From Dehalococcoidales bacterium (GTDB lineage: Bacteria > Chloroflexota > Dehalococcoidia > Dehalococcoidales > UBA5760), in assembly GCA_028710655.1 (NCBI GenBank), contig JAQTTS010000053.1:1-10281 (forward strand): a stretch of DNA of 10,281 nt, in the 5' to 3' direction. Below are positions 7,510-10,281 of this stretch, one piece after another. The position numbers and the translations under genes are program-made. The notes below the pieces were generated by a model that did no database searches, was not told the DNA's origin, and saw only the letters and a program-made list of their open reading frames with translations. The stretch's first letter is position 1; every line of letters starts with the position of its first letter.

Positions 7510-7731
7510 ATGGACGCACTCGCAATCTTACGGAAACGGGAGCAGGAAGCAACACGGTCATTGGTGGAGACTCGCGCCACTATTCTGATGAATCGTAATC
7601 AAGAGGACGCACTCGCCAATCAGGTACAGGCATACAGGGACGCTATTATGGCCTTGGAGACGGCGGCGCAGGCAGAGGCCAAAGCCAAGAAAGAAGGGGA
7701 AGATGGCCTACCAATTCAGCAAGACCAGTGA
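7510..7731 (+). CDS. Small coiled-coil phage protein, function unknown
   Basis: A 73-aa, highly charged, helix-predicted protein (RKREQEATRSLVETRATIL ... LETAAQAEAKAKKEGE) with heptad-like spacing over about residues 5-62. There is no Cys, no membrane segment and no recognised domain. AAGGGG (7497-7502) precedes the ATG by 7 bases, supporting the start. It overlaps the endolysin gene by 29 bases, and the endolysin ribosome site lies within its last codons, so the two are probably co-translated. Small coiled-coil proteins are common between fibre and lysis genes, where they may be fibre accessory or lysis-associated proteins. I do not recognise a family, so no function is assigned. Confidence 0.75.
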   Translation: MDALAILRKREQEATRSLVETRATILMNRNQEDALANQVQAYRDAIMALETAAQAEAKAKKEGEDGLPIQQDQ

Positions 7732-8149
7732 GGAACGCCTCATGACGTGCCACCCAAAGCTCATTACGCTTGCCCGCACTGTCATCCAAGCTGTTGACTT
7801 CGGCATATCATGCGGGTGGCGTGGCCCGGAAGCTCAGGATGCCGCTTACCCCCGATTCACCAAGTTGCGGTGGCCACTGTCCAAGCACAACCACACCACG
7901 CTACAGGGGGCACCATGCAGCCTTGCCCTCGACTTCATCCCCTACGACAACGCCACCAGGGAGTACGCAGACTGGGATGACGTGGAACTCTGGGGGTACG
8001 CGGCAGGCCATTTCTGCATGGCCGCTGAACTCCTGGGTATCCCCATACGCTGGGGCCACGACTGGAACCGTAACGATTCACTGGCAGATGAGGCAGGGCT
8101 GGTTGACCGCCCCCACATCGAGCTATACCTGCCACAGGGGGAAGCATGA
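7703..8149 (+). CDS. Endolysin, M15-type (VanY/L-Ala-D-Glu-like) zinc peptidase
   Basis: A 148-aa peptidoglycan peptidase of the M15 phage endolysin type (T5 endolysin-like), which would cut the peptide stem to release progeny. Landmarks: SKTSEERLMTCHPKL (N-terminal S.eRL..cHP.L motif), GWRGPEAQ (the family's G.R..e.Q), SKH with H62, ALDF with D77, the lgI.irWG.DW motif as IPIRWGHDW, and DRPHIEL with D135 and H138. Zinc ligands would be H62, D77 and H138, with D135 as the likely catalytic acid. Odd point: H62 and D77 are 15 apart, whereas T5-type enzymes have about 7, so TLQGA or so appears inserted. WGHDW also replaces the usual WGGDW. No signal peptide is seen, so access to the wall would need a holin. 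GAAGGGGA precedes the ATG, and the stop overlaps the next gene by ATGA. Confidence 0.88.
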   Translation: MAYQFSKTSEERLMTCHPKLITLARTVIQAVDFGISCGWRGPEAQDAAYPRFTKLRWPLSKHNHTTLQGAPCSLALDFIPYDNATREYADWDDVELWGYAAGHFCMAAELLGIPIRWGHDWNRNDSLADEAGLVDRPHIELYLPQGEA

Positions 8150-8421
8150 TACCCATAGCCATAATCATCCTCGCATGGGGGCTGAATGCGGCCATGGACG
8201 CCGTAGACCATGCCAAGGGTGCTGCTGACTTGGGTGTACTCTGGCATGCCCTGAAATGGCTCTCCTACGCCCTCCCATTCGCCTACATCATCTTTACCCA
8301 GGGGTGGGGGGTATCCACCCTCATTATTGTGTGCATGGCTCTCCCAGCAGCCCTATTCCTCGTCTGGGAAACCCTGTACTACATCTTCCGCACCATTGAC
8401 TTGTCCCAGTGGGACAGGTAA
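8146..8421 (+). CDS. Small multi-spanning membrane protein, holin candidate
   Basis: A 91-aa membrane protein. It has a short hydrophobic N-terminus (IPIAIIILAWGL), then a charged turn (MDAVDHAKGAADL), then two long hydrophobic segments at about residues 31-51 and 55-79. The end is polar (RTIDLSQWDR). The start overlaps the endolysin stop by ATGA, with AGGGGGA just upstream. Being translationally coupled to an endolysin that lacks a signal peptide, and having two to three membrane segments in 91 residues, makes it a reasonable holin candidate. The N-terminal NAAMDAVDHAKGA...LWHALK pattern looks like a phage membrane family of unknown role, so the holin idea is inference only. Confidence 0.75.
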   Translation: MIPIAIIILAWGLNAAMDAVDHAKGAADLGVLWHALKWLSYALPFAYIIFTQGWGVSTLIIVCMALPAALFLVWETLYYIFRTIDLSQWDR

Positions 8422-8432
8422 GGAGGCTCATT

Positions 8433-8702
8433 ATGTCTTGGGAAACGATTCTTGGCGTCATCACCCACCCGGCAGTCATCATGGTGGTCACCGCCATCGC
8501 TGGTGTCGCCATCAAGGGGTTCAGCAAGTACAAAAAGATGTTCAATGAGGTCGTGGATGTCCCCCGCAAGGTGCTGGACGCACGCAAACCCGGCTCTCCT
8601 GGGGGCAAGACCATCACCGAGGAGGAATATGCGGCTATTGGCAAGGAAATCGTGGATGTGGCGGCGGCATATGGCGCTCTCAAGGGGACAATGGCAAAAT
8701 AA
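8433..8702 (+). CDS. Small single-pass membrane protein, possible holin or lysis accessory
   Basis: An 89-aa protein with one hydrophobic segment at about residues 6-28 (ILGVITHPAVIMVVTAIAGV), followed by a basic stretch (KGFSKYKK). The soluble tail then has a Pro/Gly-rich linker (RKPGSPGGK) and an acidic-to-helical end (ITEEEYAAIGKEIVDVAAAY). I chose ATG 8433 because a near-perfect AAGGAGG (8420-8426) precedes it by 6 bases; an upstream in-frame ATG at 8409 lies inside the previous gene with no site. A single N-terminal span plus cytoplasmic tail fits some class III-like holins or antiholins, but no family is recognised. It sits between two other small membrane genes. Confidence 0.75.
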   Translation: MSWETILGVITHPAVIMVVTAIAGVAIKGFSKYKKMFNEVVDVPRKVLDARKPGSPGGKTITEEEYAAIGKEIVDVAAAYGALKGTMAK

Positions 8703-8718
8703 CGAAGGGGTATGACCC

Positions 8719-9102
8719 ATGGAACAGTATGCATTCAACATATTCAGTGATATGACCTCTCGTTGGGGGGTAAGTACGGCAGTGACGTTCCTTTTCGTCC
8801 TCGTCACCGTGCGGGGTGTTCCATGGGCATACAAACAGTTTACCGGCAAGCTCAAAGAGGAGCATACGGCGCGGGATAACACCCGCTCCACTGTCTCCCG
8901 CATCGATAAGCGCCTGTCCGAGATCAATGGCAGCTTCAAGGATCATTGCAACAACCGCGCCATACACCCCTTGGTGAGCGAAATAGTCACCCGGCAGGAG
9001 TATGATGCCCGTCACATAGCCATACAAGCTGCTGTAGAGGACTTGAAGGGCGATTTTCGCCATACTGCAGACCGCATATTCGACCGATTGGATAAGCTAT
9101 GA
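8719..9102 (+). CDS. Single-pass membrane protein with long coiled coil, holin- or spanin-like
   Basis: A 127-aa protein with one hydrophobic segment at about residues 17-33 (VSTAVTFLFVLVTVRG) and a long charged helical remainder (KLKEEHTARDNTRSTVSRID, IQAAVEDLKGDFRHTADRIF) suited to a coiled coil. A small membrane anchor with an extended coiled coil resembles inner-membrane spanins (Rz-type), and also several phage proteins of unknown use. No outer-membrane lipoprotein partner (lipobox) gene is visible inside or after it, which weakens the spanin reading. AAGGGG (8705-8710) precedes the ATG by 8 bases. The stop overlaps the next small gene by ATGA at 9099-9102. The membrane plus coiled-coil layout is visible; the lysis role is inferred from neighbours. 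Confidence 0.75.
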   Translation: MEQYAFNIFSDMTSRWGVSTAVTFLFVLVTVRGVPWAYKQFTGKLKEEHTARDNTRSTVSRIDKRLSEINGSFKDHCNNRAIHPLVSEIVTRQEYDARHIAIQAAVEDLKGDFRHTADRIFDRLDKL

Positions 9103-9278
9103 CACCCACAACCGTGATTGAGCGTATACAGAAGGCCAAGGAGCAGCTTTTGGCCGAACGTGAAGACCTCAGACGCCAACTTGACAGCATTGAGAGCCAA
9201 TTATACGTACTGGAGAGGGTTATGGCACCGGAAGTGCCCCCAGAAGACCCATCCAGCCTCGAATTGGGCAGAGTTTAG
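9099..9278 (+). CDS. Small coiled-coil protein (59 aa), last gene of the late block
   Basis: A 59-aa ORF starting at an ATGA overlap with the preceding membrane gene. The sequence is helix-friendly and heptad-like (VIERIQKAKEQLLAEREDLR, then QLDSIESQLYVLERVMAP) and ends in an acidic, proline-rich tail (PEVPPEDPSSLELGRV). There is no membrane segment, Cys or recognised domain. Overlap, coding-like composition and coiled-coil pattern support it as real despite its length. It could pair with the coiled coil of the protein encoded just upstream. It is followed by about 1 kb with no other convincing gene. Confidence 0.68.
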   Translation: MTPTTVIERIQKAKEQLLAEREDLRRQLDSIESQLYVLERVMAPEVPPEDPSSLELGRV

Positions 9279-9354
9279 CCCATACCGGCGTGGTGCAGCC
9301 CCTTGCCTATTCCCCCTGTGCCACGTCGTAACTATGCCCAAATGCAAATTTTCC

Positions 9355-9383
9355 TTGACAAGCGCCCTGCCCCTGCATATACT
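9355..9383 (+). promoter_or_regulatory. Sigma70-type promoter, TTGACA-17-TATACT
   Basis: A consensus -35 (TTGACA, 9355-9360), an ideal 17-base spacer and a near-consensus -10 (TATACT, 9378-9383). Transcription would begin near 9390 and run right. It lies just after the last late gene with no obvious long ORF downstream, and an intrinsic terminator follows at 9630. It shares CTTGACAAG with the promoter at the right end of the window. Confidence 0.7.
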
Positions 9384-9444
9384 TCCCCTACCATCTCCGC
9401 ATACCCACAAAGGTGGTGTCTCCAAAGTGTTCTGTGTGCCCAAG

Positions 9445-9477
9445 AGTGGCGGCTACCCCCCGAAAGTGGCCGTCACT
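9445..9477 (+). repeat. Inverted repeat / RNA hairpin, 9-bp stem
   Basis: AGTGGCGGC (9445-9453) pairs with GCCGTCACT (9469-9477) with one G-U pair and a 15-base C-rich loop. No T-run follows, so it is not a terminator by itself. It sits within the predicted promoter-to-terminator transcript. Confidence 0.45.
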
Positions 9478-9629
9478 CACCCTACGAGAGGATAAGCCAA
9501 CACCCAATAGAATGGCAAAATTCCTATGAAGGAGAAAGGGGGGTCACCGTGCACCACGCCGGGTAACGCCCAGCACCAGTTCGGAGTCAACATACAACGT
9601 GATCAGTGACAGTGACGAGGGGCCATACC

Positions 9630-9664
9630 GATGGGTGAGTTTCACACGCTTACCCATCTTTTTA
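9630..9664 (+). terminator. Rho-independent terminator
   Basis: GATGGGTGAG (9630-9639) pairs with CTTACCCATC (9649-9658) over 10 bp with one G-U pair and a 9-base loop, followed directly by TTTTTAT (9659-9665). This is a strong intrinsic terminator for rightward transcription. It ends both read-through from the late genes and any transcript from the promoter at 9355. Confidence 0.85.
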
Positions 9665-9758
9665 TGCCCTCTCCAAGCGCCTATACACCCTCACCAACAC
9701 CCCTTACCCCCACCCCCAGTATGCACGAACGATGAAAAGACACCCCAATGATACTACG

Positions 9759-9795
9759 AATAGGGTATATAGTCTACTAAGGTAGATTACCTATT
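9759..9795. repeat. Nested hairpin
   Basis: The outer arm AATAGgGTA (9759-9767) pairs with TACCTATT (9788-9795) with one bulged G. The inner arm TCTAC (9773-9777) pairs with GTAGA (9782-9786) around the loop TAAG. It is not followed by a T-run. It could act as a cruciform or protein-binding site in the control region. Confidence 0.5.
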
Positions 9796-9857
9796 ACCAA
9801 ACTGGACAGTATGCTGATAGGGCACCATACCCCCTACTTAGCAAAAAGCAGATTTAA

Positions 9858-9882
9858 CCCACCCTCCCCCACCCCTCTGCCC
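9858..9882 (-). other. G-quadruplex motif on the - strand
   Basis: Five C-tracts of 3-5 bases on the + strand (9858-9860, 9862-9864, 9866-9870, 9872-9875, 9880-9882) are separated by 1, 1, 1 and 4 bases. Read on the - strand this is a canonical short-loop G-quadruplex pattern, which is predicted to be stable. Role unknown. Confidence 0.6.
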
Positions 9883-9888
9883 TACAGG

Positions 9889-9921
9889 CTACAAGTGTAG
9901 ATTTGGTGTATCGCCATACAC
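9889..9921. repeat. Two adjacent perfect inverted repeats
   Basis: CTACA-AG-TGTAG (9889-9900) and GTGTAT-CGCC-ATACAC (9906-9921) lie 5 bases apart. Both have short loops and are operator- or hairpin-like. Neither is followed by a T-run. Confidence 0.45.
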
Positions 9922-9924
9922 TGG

Positions 9925-9962
9925 TTTACATAATAATGGTTATACGCAGTACGATATGTAAA
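9925..9962. repeat. 8-bp inverted repeat with 22-bp spacer
   Basis: TTTACATA (9925-9932) and TATGTAAA (9955-9962) are perfect inverted copies separated by 22 bases, so their centres are 30 bp apart. This is close to three DNA turns, as for cooperative protein binding. The function is inferred only. Confidence 0.4.
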
Positions 9963-9993
9963 GGGGAACACCCATACTCCCTGGCCGGATCAC

Positions 9994-10009
9994 TGTTCAA
10001 TATTGAACA
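9994..10009. promoter_or_regulatory. 16-bp perfect palindrome, operator-like
   Basis: TGTTCAATATTGAACA is self-complementary over 16 bases with no spacer, a form typical of sites bound by dimeric helix-turn-helix regulators. It is followed by the weaker dyad TTTCGCATAGTGAAA (10011-10025) and lies about 35 bases upstream of a TATAAT at 10048. The regulator is not in the window. Confidence 0.5.
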
Positions 10010-10043
10010 CTTTCGCATAGTGAAAACTTGATATAGTTGCGCA

Positions 10044-10060
10044 ATTGTATAATTTACAAT
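10044..10060. promoter_or_regulatory. Inverted repeat over a TATAAT box
   Basis: ATTGTA-TAATT-TACAAT is a perfect 6-bp inverted repeat that contains TATAAT (10048-10053). A TTGATA lies at 10028-10033, but its 14-base spacer is too short for a standard sigma70 promoter. It could be a repressed or activator-dependent promoter, or simply an AT-rich palindrome. Confidence 0.35.
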
Positions 10061-10072
10061 GCAGATTTACCT

Positions 10073-10154
10073 GTTACTACGTGCCCCTATAGGTGTGTAA
10101 CGCATTACCCACACTCCAGCCATATTGCTATGTTCATATATAAATCGTAGTAAC
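10073..10154. repeat. 9-bp inverted repeat, arms 64 bp apart
   Basis: GTTACTACG (10073-10081) and CGTAGTAAC (10146-10154) are perfect inverted copies flanking an AT-rich stretch. A related ACTACGAA occurs at 9753. This may be a pair of protein-binding sites in opposite orientation. Confidence 0.4.
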
Positions 10155-10205
10155 TGCCTATCTACAACACTTGGCCAAGAATATGATGGATAGTGCATTT
10201 TGTGC

Positions 10206-10234
10206 TTGACAAGATACATATGTATGAGTATAAT
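10206..10234 (+). promoter_or_regulatory. Perfect consensus sigma70 promoter TTGACA-17-TATAAT with palindromic spacer
   Basis: TTGACA (10206-10211), a 17-base spacer and TATAAT (10229-10234) give an exact consensus. The spacer holds the perfect 12-bp palindrome ATACATATGTAT (10214-10225), placed where a repressor dimer would block polymerase. Transcription would start near 10241 and run right, out of the window. A GAAGGGGA at 10247-10254 and a GTG at 10258 that stays open to the window end could begin the next gene, but that is unproven. Confidence 0.78.
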
Positions 10235-10281
10235 GGGATATGCAGTGAAGGGGAAATGTGAAGGGCAATTGGTATAGGGAT

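Larger units (their letters stand above)
9390..9664 (+). ncRNA. Putative small RNA between promoter and terminator (~275 nt)
   Basis: This is the interval from the expected start of the 9355-9383 promoter to the end of the intrinsic terminator. No persuasive coding frame is present. The best are a 27-codon ORF from ATG 9526 (MKEKGGSPCTTPGNAQ...) and MAKFL from 9512, neither with a convincing ribosome site. A 9-bp hairpin (9445-9453 with 9469-9477) lies inside. It could be a phage regulatory RNA, a short leader, or a transcript for a very small peptide. The call rests on signals, not on homology. Confidence 0.35.
9665..10205. other. Non-coding, palindrome-rich control-type region
   Basis: No ORF with credible start and coding character is seen on either strand. 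The first part is C-rich on the + strand (9681-9719, 9857-9882). From about 9720 the sequence is clearly more AT-rich than the gene block and is dense in short palindromes and hairpins, listed separately. AGATT(T)-containing elements recur at 9782, 9848, 9897 and 10061 with irregular spacing. It is consistent with an operator, switch or replication-origin region, but no known origin motif such as a consensus DnaA box array is recognised. Confidence 0.5.

Noticed and set aside
9118..9495. 125-codon + strand ORF overlapping the end of the late block
   Set aside because: Its first part is out of frame with the coiled-coil gene at 9099-9278, and its composition (Pro/His/Cys-rich) is not coding-like; the promoter and hairpin lie inside it.
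9303..9566. 87-codon + strand ORF
   Set aside because: TTG start without ribosome site; the consensus promoter is inside it and the protein shows no domain-like pattern.
9631..9735. Short ORF starting MGEFHTLTH within the terminator
   Set aside because: Its start codon lies in the terminator stem and the product is Pro/Thr low complexity; the terminator explains the sequence better.
9665..10205. CRISPR array or tRNA gene in the non-coding region
   Set aside because: Repeats are too short and irregularly spaced for CRISPR, and no tRNA cloverleaf or TTC-arm motif could be found.

Overview
The window is the late end of a tailed double-stranded DNA bacteriophage or prophage genome, probably siphovirus-like (non-contractile tail) and probably infecting a Gram-negative bacterium. 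The basis is the gene order: an Fe-S-type tail hub protein (DUF2163/BR0599 family), then an NlpC/P60 peptidase, then a giant J-like tail-tip protein. This is the baseplate order of lambda-like tails (L-K-I-J) and of the Rhodobacter gene transfer agent (gp13-gp14-gp15). Every gene lies on the + strand, mostly with 4-base ATGA stop/start overlaps. No integrase, repressor, replication or packaging gene is visible, so I cannot tell lytic from temperate, and no host genus can be named.

Layout. 1-7343 is the tail-tip and fibre block: hub protein (5' end outside the window), NlpC/P60 peptidase, 1193-aa J/megatron-like protein, a 68-aa CBM5/12-like protein, and a 680-aa fibre-like protein. 7344-7509 holds a short tail-fibre-type reading frame that needs a one-base shift to be read from its ATG. 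7510-9278 is a small-protein block: a coiled-coil protein, an M15-type endolysin, three small membrane proteins and a final 59-aa coiled-coil protein. This looks like a lysis cassette, although no holin or spanin can be named with certainty. 9279-10281 has no convincing gene. It contains a consensus sigma70-type promoter, a strong intrinsic terminator about 275 bases downstream, and then a more AT-rich stretch dense in palindromes, hairpins and a G-quadruplex motif. It ends with a second consensus promoter pointing out of the window.

How the parts fit. The hub and J-like proteins would close the tail tube and form the host-contacting tip. The NlpC/P60 enzyme would open peptidoglycan during entry, and the endolysin with the membrane proteins would serve exit. 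Carbohydrate-binding-like modules are spread through the tip: one inside the hub, one inside the J-like protein, and two tandem CBM5/12-like repeats at the J/fibre junction. This suggests a tip specialised for surface glycans.

The most unusual point is at that junction. A fibronectin-III-like domain appears to begin in the J-like gene and finish in the fibre gene, with the two CBM5/12-like repeats between the halves and two ATGA gene boundaries cutting through. The second point of interest is the 9.35-10.28 kb control region, which may encode a small structured RNA and carries several operator-like palindromes.
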